Origin: Branchiostoma floridae
Taxonomy: Eukaryota > Chordata > Leptocardii > Amphioxiformes > Branchiostomatidae
Reading direction: 5' to 3'
Assembly (NCBI RefSeq): GCF_000003815.2
Contig: NC_049992.1
Location: 6,143,918 to 6,207,917 of the forward strand
DNA length: 64,000 nucleotides
The notes under the pieces: generated by a model
The model's database searches: none
What the model saw: the letters and a program-made list of their open reading frames with translations, nothing else
What the model was told of the DNA's origin: nothing
Made by a program: the position numbers and the translations under genes
Shown here: positions 11,723 through 23,300 of the stretch, piece after piece
Layout: every line of letters begins with the position of its first letter
Numbering within the stretch: position 1 is the stretch's first letter

Positions 11723-14700
11723 ATGGCGGGAGACCTTCCTAGTATATCGTACATGGCGCTGTATATAGTTTCAGCGAGCGTTGTAACGGACTCGCGCTCG
11801 GCGACCCACTGGAGGTTGGACCAAGAACGGGGGCTGGTCAGGCCGGCAGGGACAGAAGACGTCTCCGATCTCTTAGTAGGGGAGGGCGAAACCACAGACC
11901 CGCTTCTTGGCATCTTAACAAGAAATACTCAAAGTCCCTGGGAGGATTCGAACCCGGGAGCGATAGACGGAGCCTGTAGCACATGTGGAAAGTTCGGATC
12001 TGGCAGAATTAGTGGACAAGAAAGGTGAGGTTTGTCCGTTTTTGTCGAGCCCAGATAACGGTATCAGGGTTCGAGGGTATCAGCTGTCAGTTGTTGTTTA
12101 CGTTTCTGCACCTGTTATGGAGAAACAACACCTCGTGTACATAAGCCTTCTTCACTAAGACTGCGAATATGAAGAAAATGTGTATGAGGAAATAAGATTC
12201 AGTACACAAGGCAAGGAGCCTTACTTTTTTTTAGTGAACAACATTATTTGGAGCCTGCTGGGATTCGAACCCATAACCTAAAGGTCCTTAATCAACAACC
12301 TTATCCACAAGAACCTATGTATAGGGCCTGGGAAAAAATTGTTGCGTTTCCTGTTTCAGTCTTGTAAAAGTTAGGGTTGTTAGGTAAGGATAATCTTCTT
12401 TTTTTCTTATTTCTAATGCTGGCTACAACTGTAGTGTGGCATATTGAAAACTATAATAAATACAGTTGAGCAAAGTAAACTGAAATATATAAGGAAACTT
12501 AGTTTATTACAATGTTAAACTTGAATGTTGTGCATAATAGATTCATTTATCCTTCATTAGATAGGACAAGCAGTGTTTTTACTTCAATTGGAATCCGACT
12601 GAATGAAGATTTAAACTGGAAGCTATGTGACTCCACTGTCCACCAAAAAAAATTCTAGGGTCGGCAGGTTTTTCTGGAGTAGGTAGAGAAACAGGAAAGA
12701 CAACATTCTTTTTCTATTCCTAGGCCTTGTGTACACGAATGGTGTCTTAGCCATCAAATAAAGATAAATAAATCAGTATAAACCACTAACTGTGATATTG
12801 TGTCCGTAGATTGTTAAAACTTGAATCAGAAACGACGATCCTGACCTGTGGTGATGCAGTAAACGAAACGCAGTACGACCACCTGGACGGCATCGCACAA
12901 CGACACAAGCACAAGTCCCACCCAGAACCCGAGGTCGCCATGATCTTCAAGAAAACAGAAGGGGACGAGATTGACATGAACGCTCTAGAACAAAATCTGA
13001 GGATGACCCTTGATGAGGTGCGATATTCATTTTCCTTAACTTGAAGTTCTTTATATAGTAGGACATTCATATATGCACCATATCTAATTTATGGTAGATT
13101 GTACACTAACAGATACCAAGTAAGGAATTAATGTGCTCGATTAATGCATAAGTGCCATAATTCCTTTGTGGTAAATGGTGGGAATTTCATACTTGTGACA
13201 ATTTAAGATGCATATTGCCATGCAATAGATGTAATGTGACAGTAATTTGCATAATTAAAATTCAAAGGACTACCAGTAATACTTGAACACTACATGTATG
13301 TAATTTTAGTATGACAGAGAAGGCTCAGTCTATCATTTAGAATTGATTATGCTAGTTACAGCCTTATTTGCATAATCAATAAGACAAGATAATAAACAAA
13401 GGAAAGCTGTAAATATTCATGGAGCTTTAACTCCAACCCTGTACAGTGAAAACCAGAGATTTGCAAAATCAAGGTTTTCCAACAATTTGTGCTGCATGTC
13501 TTAAAATAACTTTTCCATGGGAAATATCATATCTATGTAATAGTAAGTGTGCTTCTACAATGACTACACCATATTAATTTTTGTATGCTGTACAACTACA
13601 AAGTTAGACAATCATCTAGTCATCCATCTTTTTCAGAATCCCAAGTCGATAGCCGTGTACAACCAGATAGGGAACTTCTTCCGAATACGCGGGAACACCT
13701 TCTCAGCCATAGAATGCTTCCGGAAGGCGTTGTCTCTGTCGCCTAGCAACCCGGACATCCTGCTGAACCTGGCGCGAGTGTTGTTTAACCTCCAGTATCT
13801 GGACGACGCCATCCACCTGACCAGACGGTCGCTGGAACTACAGCCTCCGGGACAGAACTGTTGGCTGCATCATTTTACACTGGGTCAGCATTTCATTCAC
13901 ATCATGTTATCTGTTTCATAGTCTTACCTAGGGGCTGGGACAAAACCGTTTTTTCTTGTTAGACTGGTCCGGAAAAAAATGGACCTGAAATAAAATCAGT
14001 GGAGTGGACTTTGGATTGTAACAGTGCACTGTGAAAGCTCTCTTCCAGGCTGATGCATTCATAAATTCCTGCATCATTATTTCTAGTTACTGGTTCTCTC
14101 AGGGACGTATAGGTGTAGTTGGAATTGGCATAGTTGTCCAATTTAATACAATATAATTTCATGTAAAAATGGTAAAAATGCATTATTATTCAGTCTACAA
14201 TCCATCTCCCCTTTGCAGGTGAAATACTAAAAGCATACGGGAACTACCACGAGGCCAGTATCCACTTCAGACATGCCCTGGACTTAAATCCTTCCTTCCT
14301 ACCTGCCAGGGCCCACCTACAGGTAAGTAGACACAAAAAAAAGTCTCAAACAAGCTGTGCAAAGATCCTCATTGCACAGAGGTATTGTTTTCTGTCAATG
14401 CAACTGTCTGTGTTTCTGCAGTGATTTTTAATTGCTAGGCATGTCTAAACCACATTGATAGTGAAAGGCAAAATGGTCTCATTGTAGAATGACAGAGAAG
14501 TGAAAATCATGGCAGGAAGTAGAGATCAGTGTTGGCAGAATTAGCAATTACTAGTATCCAGCTTGTATGACAACGAACAGACAATGATTTACTGGACTCA
14601 ATGAAAGAGTAATTCACACATAGGTATTCTTTTGGTCTCTGTGTGTTTCGCAGTTACATATTTTTCATATGCGAGTCACATTCAACATGGAGTGATCAGT

Positions 14701-15039
14701 GGACACTTGAAATGTTGTGTAAAACCTTATTTGCAAGATTGATCAACTACAATTAAACAGAACATGCGATTTTACTTTAGATATTTCTGGCTAATACACC
14801 ACTCAATTCCCGTGCTTTTCTCTTAGTCGCTGGCCAACCCCCAGACCTCCTCAGCAACGGTATACACTGCAGTCATCATCAGCTGCCTGATCGTGGGGGT
14901 GCTGATCTGTTTATGGCACAGCCTGGACATCTGCCATCACACGTGCGGAAGCCCCACCAGGAAGACCCTCCGAACGGTCGACTGGGACCGCAGCCGAATC
15001 TCTATACCCTCCCGCGTGATACGCTTCAAAAAAGTTTGA
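11723..15039 (+). CDS. TTC17-like TPR membrane protein
   Basis: Five exons: 11723-12024, 12810-13017, 13637-13883, 14219-14322 and 14827-15039. Phases join without a break and give 357 aa. The start is ATG in CCATGGCGGG. The N-terminus is weakly signal-like, followed by THWRLDQERG, which recalls the N-terminal THW motif of TTC17. Residues from about 101 contain QYDHLDGIAQR, then IAVYNQIGNFFRIRGNTFSA, ECFRKALSLSP, ILLNLARVLFNLQYLDDAI and KAYGNYHEASIHFRHALDLN. This is a run of TPRs in the same layout as one of the TTC17 modules (my recollection of the family). After the TPRs a clear TM helix (VYTAVIISCLIVGVLICLW) and a basic tail of about 47 residues follow, which TTC17 itself lacks. TTC17 is linked to actin and cilia, but no function can be assigned here. 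A GEIL / HFTLG exon junction confirms the splice at 13883/14219. Confidence 0.8.
12240..12320 (-). mobile_element. tRNA-like SINE head
   Basis: The minus strand reads GGTTATGGGTTCGAATCCCA, a near-consensus B box, with an A-box-like GTGGATAAGGTTGTTG upstream. No acceptor-stem pairing was found. It lies in intron 1 of the TTC17-like gene. Confidence 0.45.
12323..12728. mobile_element. AGGCCTAGG-family MITE
   Basis: Left end AGGGCCTGGGAAAAAATT then GTTGCGTTTCCTGTTTC. Right end AACAGGAAAGACAAC then TTCCTAGGCCTT, inverted. The interior contains ATAGGACAAGCAGTGTTTTT and TACTTCAAT, shared with the copy at 18063-18384. A left-end fragment lies at 62316-62400. Confidence 0.8.
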
Positions 15040-15844
15040 CCGAAAAAATTAAAACTTCCGTGTTAAAAAAGCCATATTCTTGACCAACTCAATGGTACCA
15101 CTGAATGATTTTGGTACTGAAAAAATAGACAATGTTGTCGCCCAGAAAGCGACACCTCCAACTGAAAAAGATGGATGAAACTTCGTTTTTCACGATATGT
15201 AAATTGCATGGAACTTCTTAAAAAAAGGTGGTGAAACATGACTGTCCTTCAACAGTGAGTTTACAAGTGCTGTTTGAGATTAGACAACCTACATGTATCT
15301 ATAGACAAGATGGGCAAATGTTTTGTTGTTTTGTAACAGAAGTATTTCTGAATGGCTACCTCTACAAGGAAGTCGTTTATAGGACTCTTAAGTTTCCTAT
15401 TGCAGTGGAAAATGACAAGACTTGTTATGAATGTTGATGAAAGCAGGTTGAAAAAAATCCTGGACTGCAGTATGGTTAAGGGCCAGTAGAGGTCTCTGTT
15501 TTGCATATGTAGGTCGAAAACCACATGGTCAATTTGTGAAACATAACAGTTACCTAACCCTTCTCAGTTTCAACCACACCCATCTTTGTCATTACAATAG
15601 TGCCAGTATTTTTGTTCACAAATTTGTTGCAAACTTTTTACCCACTGAAATATAAGGTGACCACTAGTACATGAAACGGCAAAACCTGGGGTCTAGATCA
15701 CCTTGAACATTTGTAGTCCATTGTTTATTCTAATTTTAACTGAAAGTTTTATGATTTGAAAATATATATATATTGTTCAGTTGCAAAGATGTTTGTTGAG
15801 AGAGCATGAGGACTTATTACCAGTATTTAATGTGAAAAAAAAGG

Positions 15845-15850
15845 AATAAA
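15845..15850 (+). terminator. Poly(A) signal of TTC17-like gene
   Basis: AATAAA about 805 bp after the stop codon. 15040-15844 is otherwise AT-rich with no second gene seen, consistent with a 3' UTR. The assignment is positional. Confidence 0.5.
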
Positions 15851-15964
15851 AGTACTGTTGTTGGTTCCTTGTATCAGTTAGTTTACTACTTTGTATCTAT
15901 TTTAAAGTTGTCGTCGTTGATATATATGTACTGTGGCCTTGAATGCTAGAATACAAATGTGCCT

Positions 15965-16425
15965 ATCCTTGTTGCTGAACACCATCCACACACATAGAAA
16001 CCTGTCTCTGGTGCTGAACAACATCCATACACATACAAACCTGTCTCTGGTGCTGAACACCATTCACACACACAACCTGTCCCTGTTGCTGAACACCATC
16101 CACACACATACAAACTTGACTTGTCCCTGGTGCTGAACAACATCCCCACACATGCAAACCTGTCCCTGGTGTTAAACACCATCCACACACATACAAACCT
16201 GTCCCTGGTGCTGAACACCATCCACACACATACAAACCTGTCCCTGGTGCTGAACACCATCCACACACATACAAACCTGTCCCTGGTGCTGAACACCATC
16301 CACGCAGTTGTTTGTCACATACAACCCTGCCCCTGTTGCTGAACACCATCCACACACATACAACCCTGTCCCTGGTACTGAACACCATCCATACACACAA
16401 CCCTGTCCCTGACCACCATCACAAA
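15965..16425. repeat. 39-bp minisatellite
   Basis: About eleven copies of a 39-bp unit, ACCATCCACACACATACAAA followed by CCTGTCCCTGGTGCTGAAC. Because 39 is a multiple of 3, long antisense frames appear (CVDGVQHQGQ repeats), but they are not genes. The core CTGTCCYTGGTGCTGAACAC is shared with the array at 34655-35500. Confidence 0.93.
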
Positions 16426-16429
16426 AATT

Positions 16430-17378
16430 ACATCAAGACATTCAGTAGTTCATAGTTCAGACATTGTATCTTTTAATGCTGAAAACCATAGCACCTTCAA
16501 CAAAAAGGTATGTACAATGAAACTGCTTCGTACAACAATACCATAGCCATTACCAGAATTCTGAATATCCCGTTACATTTGCTGCATGTGCCAACATGAA
16601 TATCTGGAAAAAAATATCCATCTTTTGGCCCATAAAATATATATAAATGAAACCCTCCCTTTGGTTCGAGTGAGCTACTTTGCTAGATTGTTTTTTTGGT
16701 CATAGAAAGGGGCAAAAATATAGAATTAACTCTACCTTCATCCCTGAAAAATGTGACTTGGCAAAAGAAATAGATAAGATATAACAGGTATCATTCCTTT
16801 ATACCCAACCACATACATGGGCTGTAAATTCCCTTATAGTAAGTTCACAGCTCTTACAGATAGTGTCAACGTAAAAGGTTCACTGTATCTTTAATTTTGT
16901 GGCTGAAACAATGGCAGTAAGTGTAGTGATAGGCAATTGCAAAAGCCATATATATACCTGATTTTACTAAAAATATCTAATTTTGCATGTCTACATTGCA
17001 TCTTTAGTAATGTTACAGCTTAATTTTTCAACCTCCCCTCCAATATACAAAGAGCTTCTTTCAGAACAATAACACTTTTATGCAGCTTGTTAGGTTTTAT
17101 TACTTTTATTCAGAGATTCAGAAAACAACAACAGAACGTTCATATCTTATTGTAAACTTCAGGACATTCAGAATACATTAGAGAGATTAGACACAAATGT
17201 AGTCTTCATTTGAGGGCAATCATAATATATGGACATGATAACACTGTTGATGCACTAACAGAAATCGATAATAACGAAGTTTTGATTTGCCAGAAAGTAT
17301 ACTATTTTTTGACCTTCCCCAAAGGGTCAAAAACAAGATGGCTGACACAGTAACAAACACAATGGATCTAGACACTAG
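16430..17378. other. Convergent intergenic region, RBM42 3' side
   Basis: AT-rich, with no gene seen. Plus-strand TTTTATT at about 17096 and 17115 are minus-strand AATAAAA and could end the RBM42 transcript about 270 bp after its stop. Confidence 0.5.
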
Positions 17379-20300
17379 CTACATCTTGTATCCAAGCTTG
17401 TTTCTTTCCTTTTGTTTCTTCCGTACAATGTCTATTGATCTGTCTTTCCATGTGCTTTTCCTCAGCTTGATGGGTCTGTTACCTACATATTTTCCTGAAA
17501 AGGGGGGAAAAAAAACATGTTAGTCAGGAACTCAAAATGAAAATGGTATTTCAGAAATATCAGCAAAGCTTACCAAAGATAGTCTAAAGGCTTCAGTGTT
17601 GTGCATTTAGGAAAGACAACTATTTCCCTACTACACTCCGGTGAAAACGAGCTCGGGCTAGAGACATCTTTTAGGATGGGATATAAAGCCAGAGGTCCCA
17701 AGTTTGAGGAGAGCCACACCTCGTGTTAAAGAACCCACCAGACAAAAAGTTTAGGGGTTCTTCCCAGTGTCAGTGGATCAAAAAAATCTGCTCTGATATT
17801 CTGCTTGTACTGTTCTGTACAAACCTGGTGTGTTTACGCCATGAGATGATTCACCGGGTATGCAATACAACAACAAAAAAACAGGGATGGACCCCTACTC
17901 ATCACGATAAGTGTTGGTTCTTTAACATGCTTGAGTTGTGTCAGTAGTCATATCCTCTTTTTCACTTGAAGTGATGTATAAGTGAATTTCCCCCCACATT
18001 GTGGTCTGCTAGAGACACTTTTGCTTACATTGGATACTATGTTAGCCAATAACTACACTTATAAGGCCTAGGAAAAAAATGTTGTGTTTCCTGTTTTAGT
18101 CCAGAAAAAATTAGGGTCGGTAGGTAGGGATTACATTTTTTTTCTTGTAATTTTTTTAGGCTGGCCAAAACTCTAGTAATACAGATAACAATAGAGTTAA
18201 ACAAAGTAAACTAAAATACATAGGACAATTGTCTTTCAACCAATGTCAAACTTTAATTTTGGGCATAATGAATACATCTATTCTTCATTAGATAGGACAA
18301 GCAGTGTTTTTACTTCAATAGGAAGCAAGCTCTAGGTTCAGCAGGGTAGGGAAACAGGAAACAAAACATTTTTTTCTAGGCCTTTGCTAATAACTTTTCT
18401 TATAGTACAGATTTCAGAGCTGTTGGTGTCGTTTTCCTGTTTGTACAACTCACCGTTCATTTCCCTCATGGCTTTTACGAAGTCGTTTGGGTCCTTAAAG
18501 CTGACGAACCCGTAGCCTTTGGTCTTATTCGTCCTTTTGTCCCTGATGACCTTGGCCTTCAGGAAGGACGGATATTTGTTGAACGCTCGGGCAAGAACGT
18601 CGTCATTCACTTCATTTCCCAAGTCCCCACAGAAAATTCTGAAGTCATCTGGAAGGAAAAATATTATGCTGTTGTTAGGACTTTGTTTGATGATTAATGA
18701 ATAAAAAGCATATTGTAACCTGTTGATTAGATATAACACAAGTTTTTCTGCACTTCTCTTAGTTTCCCAAGTCCCCTCAGACAATTCTGAGTCGTCTGTA
18801 AGGAAAAATACTATGCTGTTGGGACTTTGTTTGATGATGAAATGAATAAAAAGCATATTGTAACCTGTTGATTAGATATAACGCAAGTTTTTCTGCATTT
18901 CTCTTAGTTTCCCAAGTCCCCTCAGAAAATTCTGAGTCGTCTGTAAGCAAAAATACTATGCTGTTGGGGCTTTGTTTGATGATGAAATGAATAAAAAGCA
19001 TATTGTAACCTGTTGGTTAGATATAAGTTATAACGCCTGTGAAAAAACACATCCAGCATTTCTCTTAGTTTCCCAAGTCCCCGCAGAAAATTCTGAAGTC
19101 GTCTGGAAGGAAAAATATTATGTAGCTAGGACTTTGTTTGATGATAAAATGAACAAAAAGCATATTGTAACTAGTTGATTAGATACAACACAAGTGAACA
19201 AAAAAATCAAGCATGTCCCTTAGTAAGTTTAAGAGAATTAAACTTCCTGAAATGTATTAAATTATCCAAGGGCTACTAAAACAGACATGGGCACTGTCCT
19301 ACACACCAGGTTTAGATCCGGACCTGGACTCAGACCTAGACCTGAATTTTCTGTACCAGTACCCACCCCTACAAACAACTTACCTGTTTCCCACTCCTGG
19401 AGACTGGAATCCTCCCACAGCTGTCCTGCTGCTGTTCTGATGTACTTCTTCTGTTTGTCCTTCTGTTTTCTCTTCTTCTGGTGGTCTGGTCCCGATGTGC
19501 TCTCCTCAGCCACTGCTACCGCTGGGCCCTGCTCTACTGTAGGGGCTGCAACATGGCAAACAGGAAACAATAAGAAACAAGGAACAATACTAGAGACATA
19601 TTTTCTTCTGGTGGTCTGGTCCTGAAGTGCTCTCCTCAGCCACTGCTACCACTGGGCCCTGCTCTACTGTAGGGGCTGCAACATGGCAAACAGGAAACAA
19701 TAAGAAACAAGGAACGGTACAGGTGAAATATTTTCTTCTGGTGGTCTGGTCCTGAAGTGCTCTCCTCGGCTGCTGCTACCACTGGGTCCTGATCTACTGT
19801 AGGGGCTGCAACATGGCAAACAGGAAACAATAAGAAACAAGGAACGGTACAGGTGAAATATTTTCTTCTGGTGGTCTGGTCCTGAAGTGCTCTCCTCGGC
19901 TGCTGCTACCACTGGGTCCTGATCTACTGTAGGGGCTGCAACATGGCAAACAGGAAACAATAAGAAACAAGGAACGGTACAGGTGAAATATTTTCTTCTG
20001 GTGGTCTGGTCCTGAAGTGCTCTCCTCGGCTGCTGCTACCACTGGGTCCTGATCTACTGTAGGGGCTGCAACATGGCAAACAGGAAACAATGAGAAACAA
20101 GGAACGGTACAAGTGAAATATTTTTTTCTTGTGGTCTGGTCCTGAAGTGCTCTCCTCGGCTGCTGCTACCACTGGGTCCTGATCTACTGTAGGGGCTGCA
20201 GCAAGGCAATTAGAGAACAATAAGAAACAAGGCACAATACTAGAGAAATATTTTAAGCTTTGCCAATTTCTTGCTTTATTCATATTGCAAATTTCTTGCT

Positions 20301-23300
20301 GATTCTGTCTAATAGATGCATTTTCCAACTGGCTCACATAAGGCAACAGATATATGTATAGCAGAAACAGACAGGAAATGAGATAACCTTTCTTAGACCT
20401 GAAATTTCTGTCAATGAACAGTGGACCCCCATTTAACCCCTAAACTGTCAGAGTTTCAGCCCTATAAAATGCTATCAGTGCCAGGGTTGGCTGCTGACCT
20501 CCAAAAAGAAACCCCCAAACAAGGCCCTAACTTCCGGGGTCCGTGCACTACAGGTGCGTAAAACTGCTACTTCGGGGAATACGCTATCCTGGATATATCT
20601 GGCACGGCACAGACATTCTCCTACGCAGAGGGACCACAGTCGTGTCAAAACGCCTTGTGTTTACCTCTGCTATCTTGTGCATTCAGACCAAATAGGGACC
20701 GCCCTACTTATAAATGTTAATGAGCTTGCCCTTATATGGGCAGTCAGCCGTTGGGGATCGGGCGTAGGAGGATGGAGCCATGTAATACGTAACATGATTG
20801 GCTGATAACTTCCCAGCGGCCTTTGCGAGACAGCTTGCAACAACAACAAGCCCAAGAAAGGTCTATTCTCTGATTGGTTGACAGCTTGTTTGTGGCGACA
20901 ATCATAATAGCCACTGATAGGGCATGAGATAGCAGGGCCCCATAGGCTAATGCCGTTGGGGACCGGGCGTTAGGAGGATGGGCACAGAGAGCATGTATAA
21001 GTGTGCCGGATATATCTGGGCTTGGCAGTTGAAGGGTTAACATATAACAGTTCGCAGTAGCACCATATACTGTAGTCACGCACATAAACAGTAAAGGAAA
21101 AATGTTCATAACGGTTTGAGTTCACAGTTAAGCAACCACAGTGTAAACCAAATTACATGAAACCACTGCATTTCTGGTACCTGCTTGCTGGTGGCCTGGC
21201 TGTGGGAGTTCCACTGGCTGTTCCACTGTGGGCTGGACAGGTGCAATTTCAACAGCCTGGACCAGGTCTGTGGAGGGCTGTTCTTCTGACTAGGGGGGCA
21301 CACAAACAAGGTCAACAGTTAGCAATGCCGTAAGAAACTCCAATGTGGAATGACATTGAATTTAGTACAGGGCTGTCTGCAGCTTTAAATTTTTGGGGTT
21401 GATGCGTTTGTACGAGTTCAGGTGATTGTGGTGCTTTGGTGAGTGTTGAGACTTCTGGCGGTGTTAGTGACAAATCTGGCTGATCTTCATGGTACTGCTT
21501 CTATTTTAATGATGATTGCGGTCTTTGTGGTGTGGGTCCCAATTGTGTATGGCATACACAAGCCTTGCTNNNNNNNNNNNNNNNNNNNNNNNNNNNNNNN
21601 NNNNNNNNNNNNNNNNNNNNNNNNNNNNNNNNNNNNNNNNNNNNNNNNNNNNNNNNNNNNNNNNNNNNNCGACGGGGCCTGTCGGTTGACTGCCAGACTA
21701 ACTCTAAGTGAGGTCTAGTTGGCTTGTGTATGCCATGTACAGTAATATGAGTTAGAGGTACTGACCTGTTCTGTTGCTGTAGTGGGTGGTTTGTACACCG
21801 TGGGTCCACTCTCCACCACCACCCCAGGCTGGGGACGCGGGGGTGGGGGCTGCATCGGAACCTGGCGCGGCATCGGCATCGGTCCCGGCATCGGCCCCAT
21901 CTGCATCCGCTCACCCCCCATGGGACCGATGGGACGACCCATCATTGGTCCCACAGGCCCCACCATTGCATGTCGGACCATGGGATGGCCCATTTGGGAC
22001 ATGTGGATGTGGCCCATGGGGGGGAGGGGTGGCATGGGTGGGGCAGGGACCATGGGGGGTCTCTGCAGCTGGTGGGGGATGAAGATAGGACGAGGGGCCG
22101 GCACCGGTCTGCTGACGGGGATCACAGCAGGACCAATGGGAGCTAGGGACGGAAACAAAGAACTGTTGATTAAAAACTTGAAACTCTTGCAACAGAGTAC
22201 TACCGGTAGTAATATATACTTTGTTGGTAAAGAAATGTAGGAATCAGAATAGCATAATAACAAGTGCATACAATGTAGGAAGTTCTTTCCCAAAGGCTAA
22301 TTACAAGCAACATGAAAAAGATGGAAGAGCAACAAAAATGGAAAGCATTATAGTAAACAACTTCTCTAGTTTATATGCCGATGGTAAGGTCTAACTTATC
22401 GGGTTTGGCTTTCTCTGACGGAGTGGAAGATAAGATTCCACCTCTTCTGTTTCTGAAAATGGGGAGAAATTAGCTATAGGATTCTGTAAATGTGGGGAAA
22501 CTAAGATTGCATTTGGTGCTATATTGTTTTTCATCATAGAAGGGTCATTTTTTAGTAATCTCCATACTGTTTGCGTTAACAGTAATAATTATGTAAGATA
22601 ACAAAACACCAGTCTACTATAAACAGTAACAGTGAGTCAGTGTAGAAGAAATATTTTGTTTATTTTGTTTATTTGTTTGCACTTTAAAAACAACAACACA
22701 AAGTACATATGAGTGAATTATTATACATGAATAGTGCAAGGTAGGCCAAAAGCATAGAGCTTATAAGAAAGCCTTCCTGTATCATCTCAATTCAATTCAA
22801 TATATGTGCACATACCTGAAACAGGCTGAACACTGTGAACAGTGATTGGTCTGCTGATCATTGGTCCAACACGAACTGCAGTAACCCCCATAGCCATGGT
22901 GGCCTGGGCAGTGGCAATACTAGCTGCAACCTGTCAGGGAAGAAAAATAAACTTCTTCAATCAGACTATATCAGAACTTTCGATCGGAATATATCAGAAC
23001 TTTCGATCGAAATATATCAGAACTTTCAATCAGAATATATCAGAACTTTCGATCAGAATATATCAGAACTTTCGATCAGAATATATCAGAACTTTCAATC
23101 AGAATATATCAGAACTTACAACAGATACATGTATCAAGTGCAGTTCTAAGGGAAGATGCTAGGTGACATAGAAACCATCCTCATGTCCTATGTACTGATT
23201 GCAAGATAGCGAGAGAGAATATACATTTTTATCAAACATATCATCCCTCAACAACAGATACACATAACTGCAGAGTTCCTAATGAATGTGCTTGAGAGGA

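Noticed and set aside
11932-11980. tRNA-like GGATTCGAACCCGG
   Set aside because: Lies within exon 1 of the TTC17-like gene, and the arms do not pair as a cloverleaf.
12240-12320. Functional tRNA gene on the minus strand
   Set aside because: Good B box, but no acceptor stem or clear anticodon arm. Kept as a SINE head.
15946-16400. Overlapping minus-strand frames of CVDGVQHQGQ repeats
   Set aside because: The 39-bp unit is a multiple of three, so open frames arise automatically in several frames.
19636-20346. Cys/Ser-rich minus-strand frames in the 130-bp array
   Set aside because: They are RBM42 exon 6 fragments plus intron read through. The period of 130 shifts frame at each unit.
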